The translations under genes were made by a program, and so were the position numbers. Shown piece by piece: positions 1-6,412 of a DNA stretch of 7,541 bases (within the stretch, counting starts at the first letter, position 1; each line of letters opens with the position of its first letter). The notes beneath the pieces were generated by a model. That model was not told the origin of the DNA. It saw nothing but the letters and a program-made list of their open reading frames with translations, and did no database searches. The stretch spans positions 1 through 7,541 of the forward strand of contig CAMLKS010000115.1 of NCBI GenBank assembly GCA_946480675.1, given 5' to 3'. The DNA comes from an uncultured Bacteroidota bacterium. Its GTDB lineage: Bacteria > Bacteroidota > Bacteroidia > Chitinophagales > Chitinophagaceae.

Positions 1-1097
1 CCGCCATAGTCGGCAGGCTTGCCTTCCTCCGGTACGGGTGTCACGGTTATTTTGACGGGTGTGCTTTTCAGGTGCACCTTCACATCTTTATAAGCCATGC
101 CGCCAAAGAAATCGTCATTGAAGAAAGGGTCATTCATCATCAGGCTGCCGAAGAAATTCTGAATGGCAGGGTCGTCAAACATATCGGCAAATGAACTGGT
201 ACGGCGTTGCTGCACCATTACGCGGGCAATGCCTTCTGCCTCTGCAGGGTCCAGTTCCAGGTTGCCTGTCTGCTGCGGAAAGAGGGCAGATTTCTTCAGT
301 ACGAATACCTGGTAAGGCTTGCCGTCCACCATTTCCTTCGTTGGTTTGATATTGGCCTTAGGTAATTCAAAATCCTGTGTCCAGAAGCCATTGAGTGATG
401 GCAGCTTAGATATATTCACCTGCATCGGCACACGCGAATACAGTTTGTACGTAGCTGTTATCTGTTCGCCCACGCGCACTTTGCTTTTATCTACCGTTAC
501 ACGTATGAACAGGTCTTTGCTGAGGTCTACATTGGCAGGTTCGGGTGCTGGCTGTTGTTGCTGCATTTGCCGGCGCATGGCCTGCAATTGTTGCTGGCGC
601 TGGCGTTGTATAGCCTCAAACGGATCATCGCCCCAAGGGTCGTATGCATTTCGTTGTTGCTGCTGCTGAGCGGCCACACTCCCTTTTACTACCTGTATGT
701 TTAAAGGATTCGACTGGAAGGTATGGCCGTCTGCATCTTTAGCGATAGCGGGCGGTAAAGAAAAATTGCCTACTTGTTTTGGCCGGATAACATATGTAAT
801 CCGGATGCTGGATGACTGCATCATTTTGCCATTTACAATAGATACGTTGGTATTTGTGCTCTGGTACGGGCCACCCACTACCTGAAAGTCCTTTTGAAGT
901 GCAGGAGGGGGATTGATTGAACGGAGGTTCGTGGCGTTCTGAACAGTATATACCAATTCCATCTGGTCTTGAATGCCCAGTTTGTTGGCGGCCACTTCTG
1001 CAATAAAAACCACATTTTGCGCCAACACCTCTACACTTCCTGCCATTGCCAGCAGGCATACAATACAATAGCGCCACATATTATTAATGCGTATCAT
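1..1097 (-). CDS. batD: BatD family protein (N-terminal part, runs off the left edge)
   Basis: Reading leftward from the ATG at 1097 gives at least 365 codons without a stop to base 1, so the C-terminus, including the expected membrane anchor, lies outside the window. Residues 1-26 form a Sec signal peptide (MIRINNMWRYC, then a hydrophobic core ending VLA before Gln27). Two beta-rich BatD-type segments follow, about 30-135 and 190-365. They are joined by a Gln-rich linker (about 144-187) that includes the segment NAYDPWGDDPFEAIQRQRQQ. An aromatic/Asp-rich patch (FADMFDD, NDPFFNDDFFGG) is seen near 290-325. BatD belongs to the Bacteroides aerotolerance group, usually encoded with batA/B/C/E and moxR; its biochemical role is unclear and it acts in the envelope or periplasm. 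An in-frame ATG at 1079 is the alternative start; 1097 gives a more basic n-region. The gene upstream is an SDR rather than batC; batE may lie to the left. The family call is by recognition. Confidence 0.88.
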   Translation of the reverse strand, partial: MIRINNMWRYCIVCLLAMAGSVEVLAQNVVFIAEVAANKLGIQDQMELVYTVQNATNLRSINPPPALQKDFQVVGGPYQSTNTNVSIVNGKMMQSSSIRITYVIRPKQVGNFSLPPAIAKDADGHTFQSNPLNIQVVKGSVAAQQQQQRNAYDPWGDDPFEAIQRQRQQQLQAMRRQMQQQQPAPEPANVDLSKDLFIRVTVDKSKVRVGEQITATYKLYSRVPMQVNISKLPSLNGFWTQDFELPKANIKPTKEMVDGKPYQVFVLKKSALFPQQTGNLELDPAEAEGIARVMVQQRRTSSFADMFDDPAIQNFFGSLMMNDPFFNDDFFGGMAYKDVKVHLKSTPVKITVTPVPEEGKPADYG

Positions 1098-1110
1098 TAT
1101 TAGGGTATAG

Positions 1111-1118
1111 CAAAAATA
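1111..1118 (-). promoter_or_regulatory. Candidate -7 box TATTTTTG upstream of batD
   Basis: The minus strand reads TATTTTTG, a full match to the Bacteroidetes -7 consensus TAnnTTTG. It ends 13 bases before the ATG at 1097. I see no good -33 TTG at the usual distance. A second match, TAACTTTG, lies further upstream at 1165-1158. Either could let batD be transcribed separately from the SDR gene. This is consensus matching only. Confidence 0.25.
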
Positions 1119-1128
1119 AAATATCGGC

Positions 1129-1160
1129 TTGCTTTATGAAGGATGCTACGGTTAAAGCAA
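1129..1160. repeat. Inverted repeat TTGCTTTA-N16-TAAAGCAA between the SDR gene and batD
   Basis: Perfect 8-base arms lie at 1129-1136 and 1153-1160, separated by 16 bases, in the 75-bp gap between the SDR stop and the batD start. There is no adjacent T-run on the minus strand, so it does not look like an intrinsic terminator. It partly overlaps the candidate -7 box at 1165-1158. It could be an operator-like dyad, or chance in AT-rich DNA. Confidence 0.35.
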
Positions 1161-1172
1161 AGTTAAAATGTG

Positions 1173-1877
1173 TTATAAATCACCCTGTTGCGGACGGATG
1201 ACAAGGGTGTCAATATTAGCTTGCGGTGATAATTTATAGGCGCTCCATACCGTATCGGCAATATCCTGGGTAGTCATGAGTCTATCAGGCGATACACCGC
1301 TTTGCGACCAGGAGCGGCTGTAAGTGGCACCGGGGCATATGGAAGTGACTTTAATATTATCGGGCATCAACTCCAAACGCAGGTTGTCTGAAAAGCCTAA
1401 GAGGGCATATTTGGTGATGCTGTAAGCACCACCATTGGGATAAGCGCGCAGGCTGGCGATGGAGCACATATTAAATATATGTCCTGCTTTTGCCTTCTTC
1501 ATACCCGGTAATATGTGGCGGGTGATGTGGTAGGCGCTATACAGGTTTACCGCCATGAGTTTTTCCAGTTGTCCATCGGGCTCTGTAGAGAGTAAGCCCG
1601 GAAAATATAAGCCTGCATTGTTTACCAATACCTCTACAGTCGGGAATTGTTTCAATACCGCTTCCGCAAAGGCAATGACCTCTTCTTTTACAGATAAGTC
1701 AGCCTGGTGGGTGATAATAGTAGCATTGGGATATTGTGCTTTCCATTCTTGTTCAACAGTCAGCAAATCATCTTTGCTGCGGGCGCAGATGGCTACCGAA
1801 AATCCTTCTGATAAAAATTTTTCTGCAATGGCTTTGCCTATTCCCTGTGTGGCACCTGTAACAATAGCGTGTGGCAT
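1173..1877 (-). CDS. Short-chain dehydrogenase/reductase (SDR), NAD(P)-dependent
   Basis: A 234-residue classical SDR with a Rossmann fold, presumably a cytosolic oxidoreductase acting on a carbonyl or alcohol substrate. The cofactor glycine motif TGATQGIG is at residues 7-14. Arg33 after the second strand (ICARS) suggests NADP(H) preference. The NNAG motif is at 86-89. The catalytic tetrad is complete: Asn111 (AVNLYSAYH), Ser139 (MCSIAS), Tyr152 and Lys156 (YSITK). The PG motif after strand six is at 182-183. It resembles FabG-like 3-oxoacyl reductases and sepiapterin-reductase-like SDRs, but the substrate cannot be read from sequence. Its length is typical of a stand-alone classical SDR with a short C-terminus. 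It is divergent from the Dph6-type gene, with 53 bp between starts, and lies upstream of batD on the same strand. No clear TAnnTTTG box precedes it. Confidence 0.93.
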   Translation of the reverse strand: MPHAIVTGATQGIGKAIAEKFLSEGFSVAICARSKDDLLTVEQEWKAQYPNATIITHQADLSVKEEVIAFAEAVLKQFPTVEVLVNNAGLYFPGLLSTEPDGQLEKLMAVNLYSAYHITRHILPGMKKAKAGHIFNMCSIASLRAYPNGGAYSITKYALLGFSDNLRLELMPDNIKVTSICPGATYSRSWSQSGVSPDRLMTTQDIADTVWSAYKLSPQANIDTLVIRPQQGDL

Positions 1878-1914
1878 ATAAAATATGGTGTGCTGATAAT
1901 TGCGTGTAAAATAC

Positions 1915-1936
1915 GTTCATTTGCACATAAATGAAC
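1915..1936. promoter_or_regulatory. Perfect inverted repeat across the start codon of the Dph6-type gene
   Basis: GTTCATTT at 1915-1922 and AAATGAAC at 1929-1936 are perfect 8-base inverted arms around a 6-base spacer (GCACAT). The right arm contains the ATG at 1931-1933. The left arm also contains TTCATTTG (1916-1923), a 7/8 match to the Bacteroidetes -7 consensus. It lies in the short divergent region shared with the SDR gene. It could be an operator for either gene, or an RNA hairpin occluding the start. Neither role is proven. Confidence 0.4.
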
Positions 1937-2638
1937 AGGATACCTACGGTGCTGAACTGGAGCAGCGGTAAAGATGCTGCGCTGGCTTATCATATGCTGC
2001 TGAATAGCGACTATGAAGTGAAGACCCTGCTCACCACCATAAATGATGAGCATGACCGCATAGTGATGCACGGCGTAAGAGAAGCACTGCTGGATGCACA
2101 GGCCGCAGCTATGAACATAGCGCACCGGAAGATAAGGCTGCCGGCATCGCCCGACGATAATACCTATAAACGTGCGATGGAAGATGCACTGACGGCGTTG
2201 AAAGCTGAAGGCATATATACAGCCGCCTTTGGCGATATTTTTTTGGAAGACCTGAAGGCATATCGTGAGCAGCAATTGGCAACGGTAGGCGTTGAAGCTG
2301 TGTTCCCTTTATGGAAGCGGGATACACGCGAGTTAATAGAAGTAATAGAGCAAACAGGTATAGAGGCGATGATCGTTTGCCTGAATGAAAAGTTTTTAGA
2401 TAAAAGCTTTTTGGGGAGAAAGATAGATAACAGTTTTCTGAACGACTTACCTGCCGGTGTAGACCCATGTGGTGAAAATGGGGAGTTTCATACCTATGTA
2501 TATAATGCGCCTTATTTTACAGCGCCCGTAGCTGTGAAGGAAGGGGAGATAGTATATAAAAGCTACACACCTGCTACTAGTGATACAGACAAATGGAACA
2601 CCGGCTTTTGGTTTCTCGACCTTTTGCCGGATAAATAA
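1931..2638 (+). CDS. Dph6-type PP-loop ATPase (diphthine--ammonia ligase family), bacterial function unknown
   Basis: A 235-residue protein of the ATP_bind_4/Dph6 family, adenine-nucleotide alpha-hydrolase fold. The N-terminal PP-loop is WSSGKDAALA at residues 10-19, with Ala16 where many members have Ser. A conserved GDIF segment is at 101-104. The family signature GVDPCGENGEFHT lies at 177-189, with Cys180, Glu182, Glu185 and His187. The length fits the single-domain bacterial form. Archaeal and eukaryotic Dph6 amidates diphthine on elongation factor 2. Bacteria have no diphthamide, so the ligase name is only a family label; an ATP-dependent amidation or other adenylation reaction is likely. 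The ATG at 1931 follows an A-rich leader without a Shine-Dalgarno sequence and lies inside an inverted repeat. The stop is 6 bp from the convergent peroxidase stop, with no visible terminator between them. Confidence 0.9.
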   Translation: MNRIPTVLNWSSGKDAALAYHMLLNSDYEVKTLLTTINDEHDRIVMHGVREALLDAQAAAMNIAHRKIRLPASPDDNTYKRAMEDALTALKAEGIYTAAFGDIFLEDLKAYREQQLATVGVEAVFPLWKRDTRELIEVIEQTGIEAMIVCLNEKFLDKSFLGRKIDNSFLNDLPAGVDPCGENGEFHTYVYNAPYFTAPVAVKEGEIVYKSYTPATSDTDKWNTGFWFLDLLPDK

Positions 2639-2644
2639 AGGGAC

Positions 2645-3640
2645 CTACTTATTGGATATTACAAACCTGTCATCTGTAAGCGCATGCAGAAAGGCTTCCA
2701 GGTCTTGTTTTTCCTGTTCGGTAAGGAGCAGTGGTTGGGAAAGTACGCTATCGCGATACATGCCATCGGGCAGGATAGCATGCGGGTTGTCATAATAATC
2801 TATCACCTCGCGCAGGGTTTTAAACTGGCCATTGTGCATGTATGGTGCGGTAACCGCTACATTTCGCAGGCCGGGCACATTCATTTTGCCAATATCGGCC
2901 GGGTCTTTTGTGATGTGGTATCTACCGGAATCATTCAGTTGGCTGCCGTTAAATAAACCGATGCTGCGGAATTCATCATTGGTAAAGTCGGGCGTGAAGT
3001 GGCATTCAAAACATTTGCCTTTTACACGGAATATATCTCGGCCACGTACCTGTTGTTCATTCATGCCGTTCGGCTCATCATTCAGCCAGCGGTCGTTGGG
3101 AGTACTGCCGGTTTCTAAGGTGCGCTCGTAGGCAGATATAGCCTCCGCCAGGTATTTTTCATTCGGCACCGATTTGAAGATGCTGAAAAATAAGTGGCGG
3201 TACTTCTTGCTGCGGTTCAGCCTTTTAATAGCCTCTGCCAGCGACAGATTCATTTCATTCGGGTTTTCGATAGGGCCAAGCGCCTGCTGTTCCAGCGTAG
3301 TCGCGCGGCCATCCCAGAAGAGTGCCTCGCGTGTCGCTACATTCATGGCCGATGGTGTATTGCGGGTAGCTAATTTGCCATGCACACCGGTGCTGAAAGC
3401 AGCAGTATCGGCAAAGGCAAACTGTGGCTTGTGGCAGGAAGCACAGCTCACGCTGCTATCTTCAGAAAGTATGGGATCGAAAAACAGCATTTCGCCCAGC
3501 TTTTCTTTGGTTATCTTCTGCGGTGTTTTGCTGAAGGAAAAACCAATAAGTACTGCCAGTAAGATGATGGATATAACAAAACCCTGCTTCACGGCTGCAA
3601 AATTAAAATAAATAATATACGCTTTCGCATAATTGTTCAT
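2645..3640 (-). CDS. Di-heme cytochrome c peroxidase (CCP/MauG family), membrane-anchored
   Basis: Up to 331 residues. Two c-type heme sites are present: CASCH at 66-70 and CFECH at 210-214. Their spacing of 144 is typical of bacterial CCP. The family motifs FWDGRA (108-113) and QALGPIENPNEM (119-130) lie between them. PYMHNGQF (267-274) carries Met268/His269, a candidate distal-ligand region of the C-terminal heme. A hydrophobic segment at about 20-35 without an obvious AxA cleavage site suggests an uncleaved anchor, with the enzyme facing the periplasm. The family reduces H2O2 to water with electrons from cytochromes or quinol; some members oxidise other substrates. The start is uncertain. 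The ATG at 3640 has an AAAGG sequence 6 bases upstream. A GTG at 3592 would give a tidier anchor (MKQGFVISIILLAVL), and a TAnnTTTG box ends just upstream of it. The gene is divergent from fumC. Confidence 0.9.
   Translation of the reverse strand: MNNYAKAYIIYFNFAAVKQGFVISIILLAVLIGFSFSKTPQKITKEKLGEMLFFDPILSEDSSVSCASCHKPQFAFADTAAFSTGVHGKLATRNTPSAMNVATREALFWDGRATTLEQQALGPIENPNEMNLSLAEAIKRLNRSKKYRHLFFSIFKSVPNEKYLAEAISAYERTLETGSTPNDRWLNDEPNGMNEQQVRGRDIFRVKGKCFECHFTPDFTNDEFRSIGLFNGSQLNDSGRYHITKDPADIGKMNVPGLRNVAVTAPYMHNGQFKTLREVIDYYDNPHAILPDGMYRDSVLSQPLLLTEQEKQDLEAFLHALTDDRFVISNK
3598..3605 (-). promoter_or_regulatory. Candidate -7 box TAATTTTG for the cytochrome c peroxidase gene
   Basis: The minus strand reads TAATTTTG, a full match to TAnnTTTG. 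It lies inside the reading frame if translation starts at 3640. It is just upstream of the alternative GTG start at 3592, where transcription would begin almost at the GTG (near-leaderless message). No clear -33 TTG is visible. This AT-rich sequence could match by chance. Confidence 0.25.
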
Positions 3641-3644
3641 TTAA

Positions 3645-3652
3645 TACCTTTG
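3645..3652 (+). promoter_or_regulatory. Candidate -7 box TACCTTTG for fumC
   Basis: TACCTTTG matches TAnnTTTG in full and lies 40 bases before the fumC ATG, predicting a leader of about 34 bases. The region about 20 bases upstream holds only a weak -33-like TTTC (within GCTTTCGC). The position in a short divergent intergenic region supports it moderately. Confidence 0.4.
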
Positions 3653-3692
3653 CGGCGTTCATAATTTTTCCAATAATAAATCTCATATAACA

Positions 3693-5093
3693 ATGGAATA
3701 CCGTATTGAGAAAGACACGATGGGTGAAGTGAAAGTACCCGTTAATGCTTATTACGGCGCACAAACGCAGCGCTCTATCGAGAATTTCAAAATTGCACAG
3801 GACATTAACAAGATGCCGAAGGAAATCATCCGCGCATTTGCTTACCTGAAAAAAGCAGCCGCGATGACCAATACCGAGCTGGGTGTGCTGCCTGCTGAAA
3901 AATCGAAACTGATAGGCCAGGTGTGCGATGAGATACTGGAAGGCAAACTGGATAATGAGTTTCCGCTGGTGGTATGGCAAACAGGTTCGGGCACACAATC
4001 GAACATGAACGTGAACGAAGTGGTAGCATACCGCGCACACGTTATCAATGGCGGCCAGCTTACAGATAAAGAAAAATTTGTGCACCCCAACGATGATGTG
4101 AACAAATCGCAATCATCAAACGATACGTTCCCTACGGCTATGCACATTGCTGCATACAAAATGCTGGTAGATGTAACGATCCCGGGCATCAAAAAACTGC
4201 GCGATACGCTGGATAAGAAAGCGAAAGCCTTCATGCACATAGTGAAAATAGGTCGTACGCACTTTATGGATGCTACGCCATTGACACTGGGACAGGAAAT
4301 AAGCGGCTATGTATCGCAACTGGATCACGGCCTGCGTGCTATCAATAATACACTGGCACACCTGAGCGAACTGGCACTGGGTGGTACGGCAGTAGGTACG
4401 GGCATCAATACGCCGGAAGGCTATGCAGAGCATGTAGCAGGCAATATAGCCAAGCTGACTGGCCTGCCTTTCATTACAGCAGAGAATAAATTTGAAAGCC
4501 TGGCTGCGCACGATGCGATAGTAGAAGCACACGGTGCGCTGAAAACAGTAGCCGTTAGCCTGATGAAAATAGCGAACGACATACGTATGCTGAGCTCCGG
4601 CCCACGTTGCGGTATTGGTGAAATATTCATACCAGACAATGAGCCGGGTTCATCTATCATGCCGGGTAAAGTAAACCCTACACAGTGCGAGGCGCTGACC
4701 ATGATAGCTGCACAGGTAATGGGTAACGATGTGGCCATCAGTGTAGGCGGTTCAAACGGCCATTTCGAGCTGAACGTATTTAAGCCGGTAATGATATTCA
4801 ACTTCCTGCACAGCGCAAGGCTGATAGGCGATGGTTGTGTGTCGTTCAACGATAAATGTGCGGAAGGTATTGAACCGATACAGGCCAATATAGATAACAA
4901 CCTTCACAACTCACTGATGCTGGTAACATCGTTGAACACTAAAATAGGCTACTACAAAGCAGCTGAGATAGCGCAAACAGCCCATAAGCAAGGCAAGACG
5001 CTGAAGCAAACAGCTATAGACCTGGGCTATGTAACCAGCGAGCAATTTGACGAGTGGGTAAGGCCTGAAGATATGGTAGGCAAGCTGAACTAA
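3693..5093 (+). CDS. fumC: Class II fumarate hydratase (fumarase C)
   Basis: A 466-residue, full-length class II fumarase of the aspartase/fumarase superfamily. It is a cytosolic homotetramer that interconverts fumarate and L-malate in the TCA cycle without an iron-sulfur cluster. The substrate-binding motif GSGTQSNMN is at 98-106, SSNDTFPTA at 141-149, THFMDATP at 189-196 (His190 matching the catalytic-dyad His), and the mobile-loop signature [11 protein letters not shown] at 319-329 with the catalytic serine pair 320-321. The methionine in the THFMDATP region and the motif order favour fumarase over aspartase or argininosuccinate lyase. The ATG at 3693 follows an A-rich leader without a Shine-Dalgarno sequence; [16 protein letters not shown] is a typical fumarase N-terminus. 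The gene appears monocistronic: its own candidate -7 box is at 3645 and a strong terminator follows the stop by 20 bases. Codon use looks like its neighbours. An open frame of the convergent VOC gene overlaps its last 80 bases. Confidence 0.97.
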   Translation: MEYRIEKDTMGEVKVPVNAYYGAQTQRSIENFKIAQDINKMPKEIIRAFAYLKKAAAMTNTELGVLPAEKSKLIGQVCDEILEGKLDNEFPLVVWQTGSGTQSNMNVNEVVAYRAHVINGGQLTDKEKFVHPNDDVNKSQSSNDTFPTAMHIAAYKMLVDVTIPGIKKLRDTLDKKAKAFMHIVKIGRTHFMDATPLTLGQEISGYVSQLDHGLRAINNTLAHLSELALGGTAVGTGINTPEGYAEHVAGNIAKLTGLPFITAENKFESLAAHDAIVEAHGALKTVAVSLMKIANDIRMLSSGPRCGIGEIFIPDNEPGSSIMPGKVNPTQCEALTMIAAQVMGNDVAISVGGSNGHFELNVFKPVMIFNFLHSARLIGDGCVSFNDKCAEGIEPIQANIDNNLHNSLMLVTSLNTKIGYYKAAEIAQTAHKQGKTLKQTAIDLGYVTSEQFDEWVRPEDMVGKLN

Positions 5094-5532
5094 AATCAAA
5101 ACCGACTCTAATCAATAAAAAGGGCATACATGTTTGTATGCCCTTTTTATTATGATAAGGGGTAACTACCCACCATGTATTACCAAACTTATCTTTAAAA
5201 CCACCGCTACGGCCATAGCTCTGGTCGCTTACTTCCATAAGGCTGGTAGCACCTGCCGCAATGCCTTTCTTATAGGTTTCATCGGCATCGGGTACATTTA
5301 CATACATGCCCGCAGTGTTTACACCCCATTGGTCGCTTGCCTGGGCAAACATGATGGTGCTATCGCCAATCATCACCTCTCCATGCATAATGCTGCCATC
5401 TTCGCGGTGGGTGACATGTGTTTCCCGTGCATCGAAGACGTCTTTTACAAAAGACAGAAAGTCTTTAGCATTTTCTAAAATCAGGTAAGGCATTACATGC
5501 TGATACCTTTCCGGAAGTTGTACTGTTTTCAT
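5014..5532 (-). CDS. VOC/glyoxalase-superfamily protein; 3' end probably frameshifted
   Basis: The frame is 172 residues, but only about 1-125 resemble the VOC (glyoxalase/bleomycin-resistance/PhnB-like) fold. These hold two beta-alpha-beta-beta-beta halves with [19 protein letters not shown] (15-33), [19 protein letters not shown] (45-63), [15 protein letters not shown] (76-90) and the closing [14 protein letters not shown] (112-125). VOC proteins often bind a divalent metal; His50 in MHGE is a candidate ligand, but the substrate is unknown. Family members of this kind end soon after the TP motif. Here the frame runs on for some 45 unrelated residues, through the terminator hairpin and antisense to fumC. 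One extra base in the G4 run at 5159-5162 would give an ending TPLS followed by the tandem stop TAATAA at 5152-5147. The natural protein is therefore likely about 127 residues. The ATG at 5532 follows an A-rich leader. The AraC gene lies upstream on the same strand. Confidence 0.8.
   Translation of the reverse strand: MKTVQLPERYQHVMPYLILENAKDFLSFVKDVFDARETHVTHREDGSIMHGEVMIGDSTIMFAQASDQWGVNTAGMYVNVPDADETYKKGIAAGATSLMEVSDQSYGRSGGFKDKFGNTWWVVTPYHNKKGIQTCMPFLLIRVGFDFSSACLPYLQALPTRQIARWLHSPGL
5114..5151. terminator. Strong bidirectional intrinsic terminator (fumC / VOC gene)
   Basis: A perfect 17-bp stem: 5114-5130 pairs with 5135-5151 around the loop TGTT. The core GGGCATACA/TGTATGCCC is flanked by five A on the left and five T on the right, so it can terminate transcription both ways. 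It starts 20 bases after the fumC stop. On the minus strand it would end the VOC message, yet the VOC reading frame stays open through it. Confidence 0.93.
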
Positions 5533-5553
5533 TTTTTTTCGTTTTTATAACAT

Positions 5554-5561
5554 CAAAAGTA
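5554..5561 (-). promoter_or_regulatory. Candidate -7 box TACTTTTG for the VOC gene
   Basis: The minus strand reads TACTTTTG, a full TAnnTTTG match, 21 bases before the VOC ATG in the 67-bp gap after the AraC gene. Only a weak TTTC is seen about 18 bases upstream in place of a -33 TTG. If functional, the VOC gene can be transcribed independently of the AraC operon. Confidence 0.35.
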
Positions 5562-5599
5562 CCGGGGCCGATAAAATAGAAATTGTATAAACACGACAT

Positions 5600-6412
5600 C
5601 TAAGCATCCAGGTATTCTTTCCCTTCTGCCTGCCCTTTAAAATAGATGCCGGGATGGTAGCCGGAGAAAGATTTGAAATCGCGGATGAAATGCGATTGGT
5701 CGTAATAACCGCAATCATATGCTATATCGGTTAGGGAACGGTCTGCATTCCTATCATACTGTTTGAGTGCCGACTGAAAACGTATGATGCGGGTGTATAT
5801 CTTAGGGCTAAAGCCGGCCAGTTCATTAAACTTACGTTCTAGCTGACGGGTAGAAAGATTGAAGTGATAAGCCATATCATTTACCGGCATCAATTCTTTA
5901 GCATGTATCACGTGATGAATAGCGTACATGGCAGGTGGTAAGGGTACATTTTTTAGTTTCTTTTCCAGGAAGGCGGATAGAATAGCCACCCGTGCCCGGT
6001 TGCACCTTGCCAGCATCATTTGCTCTTCCAGCAGGCGACCTTCGGCGCCAAGTAAGGTGTGTAGATCGGGCATGTGATTGCTGGCCGCTGCTGCCGACAG
6101 GCGAAACAAATGCGGTAATGCAAAAGGGTAGAGGTAAACACCGAATATGCCAAAGCTACCATTTGTTACAAACCTGCGATAGGTTTGCGACTGTGCCTGC
6201 AGCATAGCATGGCCTTGCTTTACCGTACCCGTATTGGTTAGCTCATCAAATGTATTGTGATAGTGAAATATCATTTCTGCGCAACCATCGGCCAAAGAAC
6301 GGTAAACATAAGGGCCGTCACCCCGCTCTATTTCATATACCCAAAACATGCGCACAAATGCAGCAAGGCTGGCAGGTGGCGGAATGGTGTAATATGTAAC
6401 GTGCGGTTGCAT
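5600..6412 (-). CDS. AraC-family transcriptional regulator
   Basis: A 270-residue cytosolic DNA-binding regulator. The N-terminal part (about 1-130) looks like the DUF6597-type sensor region common in Bacteroidota AraC proteins, with YYTIPPPASLAAFVRMFWVY near the start. The C-terminal AraC DNA-binding domain spans about 160-260. The first helix-turn-helix is around 175-200 (VNDMAYHFNLSTRQLERKF). The second is around 227-255 (LTDIAYDCGYYDQSHFIRDF, then FSGYHPGIY), matching the family signature well. The ligand is unknown. The ATG at 6412 overlaps the stop of the upstream secreted-protein gene by one base (TGATG), indicating translational coupling. The VOC gene 67 bp downstream is a possible target or partner, but that is inference from neighbourhood only. 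Confidence 0.93.
   Translation of the reverse strand: MQPHVTYYTIPPPASLAAFVRMFWVYEIERGDGPYVYRSLADGCAEMIFHYHNTFDELTNTGTVKQGHAMLQAQSQTYRRFVTNGSFGIFGVYLYPFALPHLFRLSAAAASNHMPDLHTLLGAEGRLLEEQMMLARCNRARVAILSAFLEKKLKNVPLPPAMYAIHHVIHAKELMPVNDMAYHFNLSTRQLERKFNELAGFSPKIYTRIIRFQSALKQYDRNADRSLTDIAYDCGYYDQSHFIRDFKSFSGYHPGIYFKGQAEGKEYLDA

Noticed and set aside
653..668. CAG/CAA run as a possible unstable microsatellite
   Set aside because: It is only five glutamine codons with mixed CAG and CAA, inside a generally Gln-rich linker; too short to call a repeat locus.
319..885. Two plus-strand ORFs antisense to batD
   Set aside because: Their products are low-complexity, Cys-rich reflections of the Gln-rich and other codons of batD, with no recognisable domain or start context.
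739..1077. Minus-strand ORF starting at GTG 1077
   Set aside because: It overlaps the batD frame, which starts at 1097 and stays open to base 1 with a signal peptide and a BatD-like sequence. The ORF product is Cys-, Arg- and Gly-rich and looks like an off-frame reading.
1182..1210. CACCCT...AGGGTG inverted repeat near the SDR 3' end
   Set aside because: Only 6-bp arms within coding sequence (the GDL and LVIRP codons), with no T-run; likely chance.
1838..2468. Minus-strand ORFs antisense to the Dph6-type gene
   Set aside because: The plus-strand frame carries the complete PP-loop and C-terminal signature; the antisense products show no coherent domain.
2636..2700. Possible terminator between the convergent Dph6-type and peroxidase genes
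   Set aside because: Only weak 5-bp pairings (for example TTACA/TGTAA inside the peroxidase gene) without a T-run; not enough to call.
3634..3641. Second copy of GTTCATTT, as in the 1915-1936 inverted repeat
   Set aside because: It is simply the reverse complement of the peroxidase start AAATGAAC and has no matching second arm nearby, so there is no basis for a shared operator.
3603..4900. Several minus-strand ORFs antisense to fumC
   Set aside because: Long open antisense frames are common opposite well-coded genes; fumC is full-length with all signature motifs.
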